This document shows positions 25,189 through 34,455 of a stretch of 64,000 nt of DNA, piece after piece. Both the position numbers and the translations under genes were made by a program. The DNA is from Embleya scabrispora. Its GTDB lineage: Bacteria > Actinomycetota > Actinomycetes > Streptomycetales > Streptomycetaceae. The notes under the pieces are model-generated. The model had not been told where the DNA came from. It worked only from the letters and a program-made list of their open reading frames with translations, and ran no database searches. The stretch lies in the NCBI RefSeq assembly GCF_002024165.1, contig NZ_MWQN01000003.1, positions 186,001-250,000 of the forward strand. Reading direction: 5' to 3'. How positions within the stretch are numbered: position 1 is the first letter of the stretch; each line of letters starts with the position of its first letter.

Positions 25189-26433
25189 GTGAATGGCCAT
25201 GAAGAGGTCGAGCGCGCGCTGCGCGCCGCACCACCCCACGACCTGCTGGACGCCCTCCGCGGCGTGCTGACCCGGCACTACCGGGCACGAACGGTGGACC
25301 TGCTGATGGCCGACTACGGCCTGACCGTCCTGCAGCCGGTGTCGGTGCTGCCGCACACCACCGAACCCCTTTCGGTCCACAACAGCCCCCAGGGGCGGGC
25401 GTTCGGCGCGCAGGAGCCCCTACGCGAGGAACACGAGGAGGGCACCGTCGTCCACCTGCCGGTGAGCGTGCGCGGAGACCGCCTGGGCGTACTCACCGTC
25501 ACCCTCCCCACCGGCACCTGTGCGCCGGCGATCGTCACCGAACTCGCCGACATCGCCGCCATGCTCGCCCACGCGGTGACCGTCGCCGAACGCGACACCG
25601 ACCTCTACCTCCAGGCCCGGCGCAAGGACCGCCTGACCCTCGCGGCCGAAATGCAGTGGCAACTCCTGCCCGGACGGGCCTGCAGCCGCGCCGAGTACGC
25701 CATCGGCGCCCAGCTCGAACCCGCCTACGCCGTCCGCGGCGACAACTTCGACTGGTCCGCCACCGCCGACCACCTCGTCCTGACGGTGACCAACGGCATG
25801 GGCGAGGGCATCGACGCCGCCCTGCTCAGCAACCTCACGATCAACGCGCTGCGCAACGCCCGGCGCGCCGGCGTCCCCATCGCCGACCAGGCGGCCCTCG
25901 CCGACCAGGCCGTGTTCGCCCAGTATCGCGGCGAGGCCTACCTGTCCGTCCTGCTGCTCGACTTCGAACTGGCCACCGGACGCGTCACCGTGGTCGACGC
26001 CGGCTCCCCGCGCCTGTTGGCCCTGCGCGAGGGAACGGTGACCGCGGTCGACTTCGACGCGCAACTGCCTCTGGGCATGTTCGAGGAGACCGACTACAAG
26101 GCGCAGGAATTCCGGGTCCGGCCCGGCGACCGGCTGGTGTTCGTCAGCGACGGGGTCCACGCGGTCGCCTCACCGGCCGGCGAAGCCTACGGCGACCGCG
26201 CGTTGGCCCGGGCGATCAGCGCCACCCGGCTGCTGCCGCCCGCCGAGATGCCCCGCGCCGTCCTGCGCGAACTCACCGGCCACCGCGGACGCCCCATCCC
26301 CGACGACGACGCCCTGATCGTCTGCCTGGACTGGTACGGCAGGCCCACCACCGACCGCCCGACAACCGAGGACCCCGACCCGCGTCGAAACCGGCCCTCC
26401 TTCCCCGAGACACCGCCTCGCGACCCGCGGTGA
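25189..26433 (+). CDS. SpoIIE-type PP2C serine/threonine phosphatase with GAF-like sensor
   Basis: 414 residues from GTG. Residues 1-150 form a GAF-like domain (LTRHYRARTVDLLMADYG, VHLPVSVRGDRLGVLTVTLP). From ~155 the PP2C domain follows: RRKDRLTLAAEMQWQLLPGRA, AVRGDNFDWSATADHLVLTV, NGMGEGIDAALLSNLTINALR, ATGRVTVVDAGSPRLLAL and DRLVFVSDGVHAVASPAG, DDDALIVCL. The metal-binding GD and DG motifs are altered: GDNFDW fits, but VTNGMGEG has Asn where most have Asp (GDVxGHG). Such phosphatases act on anti-sigma antagonists. Its divergent MarR gene is the likely regulator. Confidence 0.85.
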   Translation: MNGHEEVERALRAAPPHDLLDALRGVLTRHYRARTVDLLMADYGLTVLQPVSVLPHTTEPLSVHNSPQGRAFGAQEPLREEHEEGTVVHLPVSVRGDRLGVLTVTLPTGTCAPAIVTELADIAAMLAHAVTVAERDTDLYLQARRKDRLTLAAEMQWQLLPGRACSRAEYAIGAQLEPAYAVRGDNFDWSATADHLVLTVTNGMGEGIDAALLSNLTINALRNARRAGVPIADQAALADQAVFAQYRGEAYLSVLLLDFELATGRVTVVDAGSPRLLALREGTVTAVDFDAQLPLGMFEETDYKAQEFRVRPGDRLVFVSDGVHAVASPAGEAYGDRALARAISATRLLPPAEMPRAVLRELTGHRGRPIPDDDALIVCLDWYGRPTTDRPTTEDPDPRRNRPSFPETPPRDPR

Positions 26434-26498
26434 ACACTCTTTTCGACGCCCGGGGTCCTGTCGACGGCGCTCCGGGCAGGCGGCCGGCAACACCGCGC

Positions 26499-26993
26499 TC
26501 AGGCCCGGCCGGACGGGCGGACCGCCGAGACGGCCGCGTCGAACGCGCGCAGCCCGCGGACCAGTTCGGCGCGGCTTTCGACGGACATCGTCTCCAACAC
26601 GTCGAGCAGGTCCTCGCAACGCCGCTCGGCGACCTCGTCCAACAAGCGCAGTCCCGCCCCGGTCACCACCAGTCCCACCTCGCGCCGGCTCGCCGGCGCG
26701 GGGATCCGCTCCAACAACCCGGCGGCCGCGAGCCGGTCGCACAACCGACTCGCGGTGGGCAACGCCGCGCCCAGTTCCACCGCCAAGCGGGTCAGGTTGA
26801 CGCCGGGCAGCGCCGCGACCGCCTGTAGGGCCCGCAACTGGGAGGGGGACAGCCGGGGCGACACCGCCTCCGGGGAGCGCGACCACAACAGCACCAGGGC
26901 CCGCGCCGCGTCCGCCACCGTCGCGGCGGCCGCTCGCGCGCCGCCGTCCGATTTGAGCAGGTCGGTGCCTGGACTCACCGCGCGATTCGGCAC
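26499..26993 (-). CDS. MarR family transcriptional regulator (phosphatase-linked, second)
   Basis: 164 residues from GTG at 26993; GTG at 26978 is equally possible since neither has a good ribosome site. SPSQLRALQAVAALPGVNLTRLAVELGAALPTASRLCDRLAAAGLLERIPAPASRREVGLVVTGAG is the MarR winged helix, with recognition helix ALPTASRLCDRL. The tail RCEDLLDVLETMSVESRAELVRGL matches the first MarR, so the two are paralogues. It lies 302 bp downstream of the second SpoIIE-type phosphatase on the same strand. Confidence 0.85.
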   Translation of the reverse strand: MPNRAVSPGTDLLKSDGGARAAAATVADAARALVLLWSRSPEAVSPRLSPSQLRALQAVAALPGVNLTRLAVELGAALPTASRLCDRLAAAGLLERIPAPASRREVGLVVTGAGLRLLDEVAERRCEDLLDVLETMSVESRAELVRGLRAFDAAVSAVRPSGRA

Positions 26994-27295
26994 GCATCCG
27001 ACCCGCCACCGATCACCCTCCCCGGCCTCCTGCCCGGTTCTCCGCCGCGCCCCTCCTCCGTCGGTCGACCCTCCCGTCCCGCTGCTCGAAGGCTCGTCGG
27101 AGGGGGAGGGGATGTCGGTGCGGTGATCCACGAGGGCGCTCTTCCGATCGGGCACTGCGTCGGTCGTACTGGGGCTACCCGGCGCGGCGCGGTACGAACG
27201 GCGGGCGGGCGGACCGTTTCGAATGTCCCACGAGGCCGAATCCTGCCCGTGCGACGCCCACGGACGTCCTCCGCGTCCATGGGCCGCGGCCCACC
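26994..27295. other. Intergenic region between phosphatase and MarR genes
   Basis: 302 bp on the same-strand interval. Nothing gene-like and no strong repeat is seen. It presumably carries the promoter or leader of the marR gene. Confidence 0.35.
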
Positions 27296-28888
27296 TCAGC
27301 CGACGGCGGGCATCACCCGGCCGGGACCCTTGGTGTCCCGAACACCCCAGTCCGGACGCGCGCACGAGGTCCCGGAACCCGCGACCTCGAAGCGCACGGC
27401 CATCAGCGCCCGATCGTCCGGCCACGACCCGTCCCGGGCGTCGACCAGAAGGCGGCACAACATGTCCGGCGCCATGTCGTGCGCATCCGCGACCAGGGCG
27501 GACAAGAACGCGAACCCCTCGTCCAACGACTGTCCGCGACGCTCGATCAACCCATCCGTGTAGAGCAGCAGCGCGGACCCTGTCTCGATCGTCACTTCGC
27601 CGCACGGCTCGGGCGCGACGCCGGGCAGGCCCAGGAGGGGGACCCGCCCCGGCAACAGACGCGGGGAGCCGGTCGGGGGAAGAAGCAGGGGCGGCATGTG
27701 GCCCGCGTTGGTGTAGCGCAGCAGCCCCCGCGCGGGGTCGTAGACCAGGTAGCAGGCGGTGGCGGTGCGCTCGGGCAGGTATGTGCAGACGAAGGCGTTC
27801 ACCTCGGCCATCACCTCCTGCGGGCTGTCCCCCGCCCGCAGCGCGGCGGCTCGCAGGACGCTGCGCAGTTGGGCCATCTCGGTGGCCTCGGTCAACCCGT
27901 GCCCGGCGACGTCCCCGATGGCCATGCCGATCCGCCCCCGCGGCAGCCGGAACAGGTCGTACCAGTCGCCGCCGACCGCCACCTGGTCCGCGCCGGCCGC
28001 GTAGCGCGCGGCGACCGTCAACTCGGGCAGTCGGGGCAGGTCCGGCAACAGACTGTGTTGCAGCCGCTGCGCCAGTCGGTGCTCGTGCTCGTACAGACCG
28101 GCCCGCGAGACCGCCTGGGCGATCTGACCGGCCATCACCTCCACGTGCGCCGCCTCGTCCGCGGGCAACGCCGCCTCGAGTTCCAGCCGGAGGATCCCGA
28201 GCGGTTCGGGACGATGCCCGGTGAGCGTCAGCAGCAGCACGTCGGGGGCGGCCGCCGTTGACGAGGCGTCGGTTCGCGCGTCGGAATCGAGCCCTCGGGG
28301 CGAGCTCGGGAGTTCCGGGCCGCCGGGCTCGTCGAGATCGAACCACGGCTCGTCGGCCGCCGCGGACTCGCCCCCTTCGCGAAGCGGGAACAGGCGGTGC
28401 AGGTGCAGCCCCAGGCTCGCCGATCGCACGCCGATCAGGCTGGGCGCGTCCTCGCGCACCACCTGCGCGACCTCCCGCAGGGAGACTGCGGCGGCGAGCA
28501 CGGCGGACAGCGCGTACAACCGGCGCAACCGCTCGTCCGCGCGTCCCTCGACGGTGGCGGACCCGGAAGCGGCGACCCGCACGACGACCTCTCCCCCGGT
28601 GGACGTGCGATGCCCCAAACAAGTCCGCGGGCCGGCGAGCGGGCCATCGGAACGAAAGGTCAAGGTGGCCGGCGCCGGCTCCGCGGTCGACCGCCAGCGC
28701 CGCAGACACCGCCCCACGTCGGCATCCGGGTCGAGAACCAGGGACGCGAGCGTCCGACCGGCGGCGCCCGCCCCCAGCAGCGTCGTGGCGGCCGCGTTGA
28801 CCGCGCGCACACGCCCCGCCCCGTCGACGAGCAGCAAAGGCTCCCCCACCCACCGCGCGGCCCCCGCGAACGCCCCAAGCGCCTCCAC
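27296..28888 (-). CDS. PAS-linked SpoIIE-type PP2C phosphatase
   Basis: 530 residues from GTG at 28888, chosen for GGAG 8 nt upstream. An N-terminal PAS-like domain (WVGEPLLLVDGAGRVRAVNAAATTLLG) is followed by a GAF-like region (~160-300, LYALSAVLAAAVSLREVAQVV). The PP2C domain reads LAQRLQHSLLPDLPRLPELTVAARYAAGADQVAVGGDWYDLFRLPRGRIGMAIGDVAGHGLTEATEMAQLRSVLR, GLLRYTNAGHMPPLLL, GSALLLYTDGLIERR and DDRALMAVRF. All metal-binding Asp residues (GDWYD, GDVAGHG, TDGL) are present, so it should be active, unlike the altered paralogue at 25.2 kb. Confidence 0.9.
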   Translation of the reverse strand: MEALGAFAGAARWVGEPLLLVDGAGRVRAVNAAATTLLGAGAAGRTLASLVLDPDADVGRCLRRWRSTAEPAPATLTFRSDGPLAGPRTCLGHRTSTGGEVVVRVAASGSATVEGRADERLRRLYALSAVLAAAVSLREVAQVVREDAPSLIGVRSASLGLHLHRLFPLREGGESAAADEPWFDLDEPGGPELPSSPRGLDSDARTDASSTAAAPDVLLLTLTGHRPEPLGILRLELEAALPADEAAHVEVMAGQIAQAVSRAGLYEHEHRLAQRLQHSLLPDLPRLPELTVAARYAAGADQVAVGGDWYDLFRLPRGRIGMAIGDVAGHGLTEATEMAQLRSVLRAAALRAGDSPQEVMAEVNAFVCTYLPERTATACYLVYDPARGLLRYTNAGHMPPLLLPPTGSPRLLPGRVPLLGLPGVAPEPCGEVTIETGSALLLYTDGLIERRGQSLDEGFAFLSALVADAHDMAPDMLCRLLVDARDGSWPDDRALMAVRFEVAGSGTSCARPDWGVRDTKGPGRVMPAVG

Positions 28889-29632
28889 CCCACCCACTCC
28901 CTTCGCCCGGCAAACTATTGCACTCCGACAACAGTAGACGGTCGTGCCACCGCCCGTCGTATGGCCCGGATCACACACCACCGGGCCCGCCCGCGGTCCC
29001 ATCCGCTCCGCCGCGGCCGTGCCCCGCGCGGATCCGGCCGATCGACCGCCGCGGGGCGCGCTTCCTCGGCGCGGCGATGCCCCGTGGCGACGCGCGCGGT
29101 TCCTGCCACAGGCCGGCGCGATGGTCGACGCGGACGGCGCACAGCCGGACCGCCGGGGGCGACGGCGCGCGCGACGGTACGTTCGACGCGGTCCTGAGTG
29201 ACGGAGCGTCGGGCGGGTCGCGCCGGCTCGGCGGCCGAGGGTGCCGTCTCCGTCGGATCAGTCCAGGGTTTCACCGAGCGTGGTCAGCAGTGTGTGCACG
29301 CACGTGCCCGGCCCGTCGACCGGTCGACGAAGCTCGCGAGGGCGCACGCCATCGTCCCGCGCTTCGCTGTCGGGGATCGGCCCGGGTCCGGCCGGTGATC
29401 CACCGCGACCGATCCCCGGGACGCACGCGCGTCCCGGGGATCGATCCACGTCGCCCCGGCGGGGCACAGTCCGCACGCACGCCACGAGGCGAATGCGAGG
29501 ACCCCGCGATCACGGAACGTGGTGCCTCTCGACAGCAAAGTTGGTCGGCCGGGGGTGACCTGACCCAAGCGGACTACTTGCGTGTCGACGAGGCGGACGA
29601 CGTCGAGGCCCGGGCGACTGCCCGGTGCCCGC
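28889..29632. other. Long intergenic region
   Basis: 744 bp without a convincing gene. It holds the phosphatase promoter at its left end and a strong GC hairpin at 29411-29444. Open frames here have shadow-like Arg/Pro/Ser composition and no ribosome sites. Confidence 0.4.
29411..29444. terminator. Perfect 15-bp stem with 4-nt loop
   Basis: CGATCCCCGGGACGC, loop ACGC, then GCGTCCCGGGGATCG, an exact inverted repeat. No T-run follows on either side. It lies ~190 bp beyond the stop of the minus-strand VOC gene and most likely acts as a terminator or mRNA-end barrier. Confidence 0.5.
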
Positions 29633-29986
29633 TCAGCTCTTGCGCTCGCCCAAGACGCAGAATTCGTTGCCCTCCGGGTCGAGGAGGGTCACCCATTGCT
29701 GCCCGTCCTGCGCGCTGTCGACGCGCCGGGCGCCGAGAGAGAGCAGCCGGGCGACCTCGGCCTCCTGATCGTCGGGGCGGAAGTCGGGGTGGAGTCGGTT
29801 CTTCGACGTCTTGCTCTCGGGGACCGGCACGAAGAGCAGGCCCGGCATCCGGTCCGGCTCGGGCCGGATCTCGATGATCTCCTCGGATTCGTCGACCACA
29901 ACCCAACCCAGAGCCTCGGCCCACCAACGTCCGAGAGCGACGGGGTCGGCAGAGTCGACGATGATCTGTTCCCATTCCAGTGCCAT
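29633..29986 (-). CDS. VOC (glyoxalase/bleomycin-resistance fold) family protein
   Basis: 117 residues from ATG at 29986; an in-frame ATG at 29998 is an alternative. WEQIIVDSADPVALGRWWAEALGWVVVDESE is typical of the actinomycete glyoxalase-like VOC group. NRLHPDFRPDDQEAEVARLLSLGARRVD and WVTLLDPEGNEFCVLGER complete the two beta-alpha-beta-beta-beta units. Candidate metal ligands are His in NRLHPDF and Glu in GNEFCV. Substrate unknown. Confidence 0.88.
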   Translation of the reverse strand: MALEWEQIIVDSADPVALGRWWAEALGWVVVDESEEIIEIRPEPDRMPGLLFVPVPESKTSKNRLHPDFRPDDQEAEVARLLSLGARRVDSAQDGQQWVTLLDPEGNEFCVLGERKS

Positions 29987-30242
29987 GGGCCCGAGCATAG
30001 GCAGTCCGGCGACCCACCCCGCAAAGCCGCCTGGACCCTGGAGGGATCGAGCCTGCCGAATGGCCACGCTGATGAGGTTCCCGAAATCGGCCGGGCCTGC
30101 TCCCCGTTCCCCACTCACTTGAATCCCGTCCGGGCGGAGTGTCCGGGTGAGGCAGTCTCCGAGGTGTCGTGCGCTTGTGGTTGCGGGCCCGCGGGCTGCC
30201 CGCTCGACAAGTCGCGGCCGGGGCCCGCCCCTTGGCTGCGTG

Positions 30243-31184
30243 TCACGGGAGGAGGGGTCTTTCCCAGGGTGAGAGGTCCAGGGTCGGGTAGCGCTGGGCC
30301 ATGGCGCGCAGGGTGTCGGGGTTCCAGAACGGGTGCCCGGGGGGTGGGAATCCGAACAGGGCGAGTTGGTTCGCCGTCGCGCGTTCGACGAACCGGTACC
30401 AGGCGCTGTCGTGGCTGCGGTCCGCCCACGGTCCGCGCAGGGCCCAATCGGCGGACGCCGGGCGGTAGTTGACGTGCATGGTGAAGCGGGCCCCGCGGGG
30501 GCGGGCCAGGGCGGTGCCGCGGTGGAAGGTGTCGAGTCCGAAGGCGACGACGGTGCCGGCCGGGCCGGCGGCGGACACCTCCGCGTCGTAGAGCGCGCCG
30601 GTGTCGCCGGCGGCGACGAACGCGCGCAGGTCGTCGTCGGGGACACCCCCGGGATCGGCGCCGGGGCGCAGGTACCAGTTGGGCCGGGCGGGCAGGTGCC
30701 GGGTGTGCTCGCGCGGGACCAGGTGCGGCGGCCCCAGGTCCTGCGGCACGTCGCACAGGTAGAGGAACATCTCCACCTGGCGGTACCCGGCTGCGACGGT
30801 GGGCACCAGGACGGTGTGGTTGAGGTAGTCCCGGTGCAGGTCCTGGTCGTAGTCGGCGGCACCGGTGTACTTCGCCCACACCTCGGCCTGGTACATCCGC
30901 AACTCGTCGTCCCCCGCGAGCGCGGCGGCCAGGTCCGTCAGGCGGGGGTGCACCGCCAACAGGCTCAGTTCGGGGGAGGCGAAGGGGAACGCGTCGATCC
31001 CCGCGAACTCGTCGCCGACGTATCGACGACCGCGCGGATCGAGCCCGTCGTGGAAACCCGCGGCCGTCGGATGGAGCACCTCGAGACCGGCCTGCGCCGA
31101 CGCCAGATCCTCCGCCGGGAGAAAGCCCGGCAACACCACGAAACCGTCCCGCGACCACCGCGCGCGGACCTCGTTCATGTCCAT
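30243..31184 (-). CDS. Phytanoyl-CoA dioxygenase (PhyH) family oxygenase
   Basis: 313 residues from ATG at 31184 (ATG 31178 is also in frame). RARWSRDGFVVLPGFLPAEDL opens the fold. The 2-His-1-Asp iron site is visible as QDLHRDYLNHTVLV (HxD, ~130) and a distal His in RFTMHVNYRPAS. FLYLCDVPQDLGPPHLVPREHT and VVAFGLDTFHRGTALARP match the family core. Members are Fe(II)/2-oxoglutarate dioxygenases that hydroxylate small molecules. It is downstream of the multicopper oxidase on the same strand, but 254 bp separate them. Confidence 0.88.
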   Translation of the reverse strand: MDMNEVRARWSRDGFVVLPGFLPAEDLASAQAGLEVLHPTAAGFHDGLDPRGRRYVGDEFAGIDAFPFASPELSLLAVHPRLTDLAAALAGDDELRMYQAEVWAKYTGAADYDQDLHRDYLNHTVLVPTVAAGYRQVEMFLYLCDVPQDLGPPHLVPREHTRHLPARPNWYLRPGADPGGVPDDDLRAFVAAGDTGALYDAEVSAAGPAGTVVAFGLDTFHRGTALARPRGARFTMHVNYRPASADWALRGPWADRSHDSAWYRFVERATANQLALFGFPPPGHPFWNPDTLRAMAQRYPTLDLSPWERPLLP

Positions 31185-31438
31185 CGACCCAGAATGCGCC
31201 GAACTCCCCACCCGGACAAACGAATTCCCGCAGGGAACACGATCACACGCCGAGTTCCACGCCGGCCCGAGCGGCATGGTCCTGGTCGGGATACCGCTCG
31301 CGACCGGATGTGGGAACGACACACCGTCGAAGGACGCCGTCGAGACACCGGCCGCGGCGACGGCGAGCGCGTCGGGTGAGGACGACACACGCCTCGACGA
31401 CGTCGCGCGTGCCCCGGACTCGATCGTCCGCGACGTCG

Positions 31439-33049
31439 TCACCGCGGGGGTGCGCCGTGCTCGTGGTGGGGGCCACCGCCGCCCTGTCCGATGACCGAGT
31501 CGGGTTTCTCCCCGGGCCGCAGGACGAGGAACTGCCCCATCATGCCGTAGTCCTCGTGATACATCAGGTGACAGTGGTACATGTATGGCCACCTGGCATC
31601 GGTGTAGTCGCTGAAGCGCACGGCCAGCCGGACGGTGCTGAACGGTCGCACATTCACGGTGTCCTTCCATCCCGCGAGTTCCGGCGGTGGGGCCTGGCCG
31701 TCGATGTCGATCACGCGGAACCGGGTGTCGTGCACGTGGAAGTTGTGCACCCCGTTGACGCCGTTGGTGACGGCCCAGATCTCGGGAGTGTCGACGACCG
31801 TCTGCACATCGATGCGCTGCATGTCCATGGTCGCCCCGTTGATGGACACCTGGCCGAAGAGGAAGGTTCGCGTCGCGGCTCCGTTCGTGTCGATCGGCGG
31901 TATGTGGGCGAGTGCGGTGGGCGGCGCGGGCCGCGGCTTCAGGGTGTTCGCGGCCCGGAGCAGCACGATGTCGAAGGTGTCCGCCAGGCCGAAGTTCGCC
32001 GCCGGCTGGGAGCGTTGGATGCCGTTGTCGTCCTCGAAGGGATAGGCGCGCAGGACCCGGGTCAGACCGGGGCGCATGGTCACGATGATCTCGGCCCGTT
32101 CGCCGGGCGTGAGGCGAAGCCGCCGCAGCCGGGCCGGCGCCTCGAGCAGGCCGCCGTCGCAGGCGATCATCTCGAACTCGGAATCGTCGTCGAACCCCAG
32201 GTTGTAGAAGCGGACCGTCGAGCCGTTGAGCACGCGGAGCCTGACGCGTTCGGTGGTCACGTTCAGGTAGGTGTCGGCGATTCCGTTGGTGGTGACGGTG
32301 GAGCCGAGCAGCCCGGCACTGGGATCGTCGCGCTCGTCCAGGTTTCCGTTCGGGGTGAACTTCTTGTCCTGGACGATCAAAGGCACGTCGTCGACCCCGT
32401 AGTCGTGCGGCAGTTCGCGGGAGACCGGATCGTCGTCGTCGATGATGAACAGTCCCGCCAGACCTCGGAACGCGTGGCGTTGAGTGGTGCCGTGGGCGTG
32501 CGGGTGGTACCAAAGCGTCGCCGCCGGTTGCTTCACCGTCCAGGTGGGGGTCCAGGTGCCGCCGGGCATGATCGGCTGATGCGGACCACCGTCGAAGATC
32601 GCCGGCAGGTGCATGCCGTGCCAATGCACGGATGTCACCTCCCCGAGCGAGTTGCGCACGCGTACGGCCACCGTTTCGCCGTGCTTGGCCCGTAGCGTCG
32701 GGCCCAGGATGGCGCCCGAGTAGCCCCAGGTCGGAGTCGTGACACCGGCGACGATCTGGGTGGTGCCGGCGCGGATGTCGAGGTCGAAGCGGCGGGTGCC
32801 GTCGTCGGTGACGGTGGACTTCGCCAGCGGCGGGATCGGCAGCGGTCGCTTTCCCGCCGGGGGCGCCGACGCGAAGCTCGGTCGGTGGTCCGATTCCGTG
32901 GTCGAACAACCCGCGGCCGCCGCCGCCACGGGCACCGCCGCCAGGCCGCGCAGGACGGTCCGGCGCGTCGGATCGCTCACGGCCTGTGCGTTGTCTTCCA
33001 CTCCCGACTCGGAGTGGGGCCACGGCCACGCTGTCGGTGCGAATTTCAT
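31439..33049 (-). CDS. Tat-exported multicopper oxidase (CotA/bilirubin-oxidase-like)
   Basis: 536 residues. DPTRRTVLRGLAAVPVAAAA then AGC is a twin-arginine lipoprotein signal. All four copper motifs are present: TSVHWHGMHLP, LWYHPHAHG, VHNFHVHDTRF and YHCHLMYHEDYGMMG, the last with an axial Met. The order and spacing fit three-domain bacterial laccases of the CotA/bilirubin oxidase type, which oxidise phenols, metals or pigments and reduce O2 to water. The C-terminus is Gly/His-rich (GGGGPHHEHG). The start at ATG 33049 leaves ~28 residues before the RR pair; a later GTG could serve. Confidence 0.93.
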   Translation of the reverse strand: MKFAPTAWPWPHSESGVEDNAQAVSDPTRRTVLRGLAAVPVAAAAAGCSTTESDHRPSFASAPPAGKRPLPIPPLAKSTVTDDGTRRFDLDIRAGTTQIVAGVTTPTWGYSGAILGPTLRAKHGETVAVRVRNSLGEVTSVHWHGMHLPAIFDGGPHQPIMPGGTWTPTWTVKQPAATLWYHPHAHGTTQRHAFRGLAGLFIIDDDDPVSRELPHDYGVDDVPLIVQDKKFTPNGNLDERDDPSAGLLGSTVTTNGIADTYLNVTTERVRLRVLNGSTVRFYNLGFDDDSEFEMIACDGGLLEAPARLRRLRLTPGERAEIIVTMRPGLTRVLRAYPFEDDNGIQRSQPAANFGLADTFDIVLLRAANTLKPRPAPPTALAHIPPIDTNGAATRTFLFGQVSINGATMDMQRIDVQTVVDTPEIWAVTNGVNGVHNFHVHDTRFRVIDIDGQAPPPELAGWKDTVNVRPFSTVRLAVRFSDYTDARWPYMYHCHLMYHEDYGMMGQFLVLRPGEKPDSVIGQGGGGPHHEHGAPPR

Positions 33050-33158
33050 GCACTCGACGGTATGGAGGGCGTCTCATGTCGTCCAAGACCAGTTGTGCCA
33101 TGTGCTGATGACCGCAGGGGCATGAATATCGATGACTACGGCGAGGTTCGCCACTGCG

Positions 33159-34037
33159 TCACGACGGGCTCAACATGGTGCGCGAGAGATCGCGCAGCCT
33201 CCCGGCCGCCGCCGACATGTAGGCATCCGCACGCCACACCGCGCTCAGGACGCGTTCGCAACCCGGGGCATCGACGTGCAGCCAGACGATCGGCGCCGTC
33301 GTCGCCGCCCGCCGGGACATCGCCGGCACGAGCCCGACGCCGAGCCCCGCACCGATCAGTTCCCCCATCACTCCCGGTTCGTCGGTCTCGCACGCGATCA
33401 CCGGCCGCAGGCCCGTGCCGGCGAACAAACGATCCAAAAGGGTGCGCGGCCAGAAGCCGGGCCGCGACGTCACCAACGGCTCTCCCGCCAACTCGGCGAC
33501 GGCCACCCGCTTTTGTCGCGCCAGGCGATGAGTCGCCGGAACCGCGAGCAGCACCTCCTCGCGCAGAAGCTCGACCGAGGCCAGTGCCGGCCCGGCAAGC
33601 GGCTGCGAGGCGAAGCACACGTCGACCTCCCGCTCCCCGAGGTGACGCGCCATCGCGTCCGCGTTCGCCTGGAACAGCCGCACGTCGACACCCGGACGCT
33701 CGGCGCGAAAGCGCGCGAGGACCTCGGTGACCGACAGGAGCGTCTCCGCCGCCACCGTGACGTGACCGTGCTCCAAGCCGGCGATGTCCGCCAACTCACG
33801 GCGTCCGTCGTCCAGTTCGCCGAGCGCTCGATCGACACGGCGCAAAAAGGCCGCGCCGGCCGCGTTGAGCCGTACCTGGCGGCCTCGACGGTCGAAGAGC
33901 GGTACTCCCAGGCCCTTCTCCAGCCGGGCGATCGTCCGACTCACCGAGGGCTGCGCGACTCGCAGGTCTTCGGCCGCCCTGCTGATGTGTTCCCGGCGGG
34001 CGACCGCCTGGAAGTACCGTAGCTGAAGCAAATCCAT
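33159..34037 (-). CDS. LysR family transcriptional regulator
   Basis: 292 residues. MDLLQLRYFQAVARREHISRAAEDLRVAQPSVSRTIARLEKGLGVPLFDRRGRQVRLNAAG is the LysR helix-turn-helix. The effector domain follows (LARFRAERPGVDVRLFQANAD, LVTSRPGFWPRTLLDRL, GLGVGLVPAMS). It lies 109 bp upstream of the multicopper oxidase on the same strand, so it is not in the usual divergent arrangement and its target may be elsewhere. Confidence 0.93.
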   Translation of the reverse strand: MDLLQLRYFQAVARREHISRAAEDLRVAQPSVSRTIARLEKGLGVPLFDRRGRQVRLNAAGAAFLRRVDRALGELDDGRRELADIAGLEHGHVTVAAETLLSVTEVLARFRAERPGVDVRLFQANADAMARHLGEREVDVCFASQPLAGPALASVELLREEVLLAVPATHRLARQKRVAVAELAGEPLVTSRPGFWPRTLLDRLFAGTGLRPVIACETDEPGVMGELIGAGLGVGLVPAMSRRAATTAPIVWLHVDAPGCERVLSAVWRADAYMSAAAGRLRDLSRTMLSPS

Positions 34038-34455
34038 GGGCCGTCTTCCTCGCTTCGCGCACGGTGGGGCAACCCACGAGTGGGCCGATCACGGCAACGT
34101 TACCGAAGCTCCCGAGCGCATCCTCGTGGGGACGAGTCGCCTCGACGGTGCGGAAACGGTGCGCCCCGGTCGGACCTACGCCGACGTGGTGTCGGTGATC
34201 CCGGACAGGTACACCTACCGGCGACCGCGAGCACCCGACGGCTCGCCCGGCGGCGCGAGCCTGCGTCGCAGGCCGTCGACCATGGCCGACAGGGCGCCCT
34301 CGGCCCCGTCGCCGGCCAACGGCAACGACACCGCGACTCGCGGGCCGCACGAGTGCAATGTCTGACAAATGAGTTTATTTACTCATGTTCAAAGATGATT
34401 GTGATCATTATGGGCAACAGTCCGTCATCACTTGACTACTCTCCGGAGTGCCATC
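34038..34455. other. Divergent intergenic region with an AT-rich patch
   Basis: 418 bp between the LysR gene and the secreted glycosidase-like gene. The right part (34358-34440) is strikingly AT-rich for this genome and contains the palindrome at 34369-34386. It probably holds the promoter of the two-gene secreted-protein unit. No gene is seen. Confidence 0.45.
34369..34386. promoter_or_regulatory. AT-rich palindrome ATGAGT-N6-ACTCAT
   Basis: ATGAGTTTATTTACTCAT is a 6-bp-arm inverted repeat in an AT-rich patch ~70 bp before the start at 34456. It looks like a regulator site in the promoter region; the regulator is unknown. Confidence 0.4.

Noticed and set aside
31310-32695. 461-codon plus-strand frame opposite the multicopper oxidase
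   Set aside because: Shadow; all copper motifs are on the minus strand.
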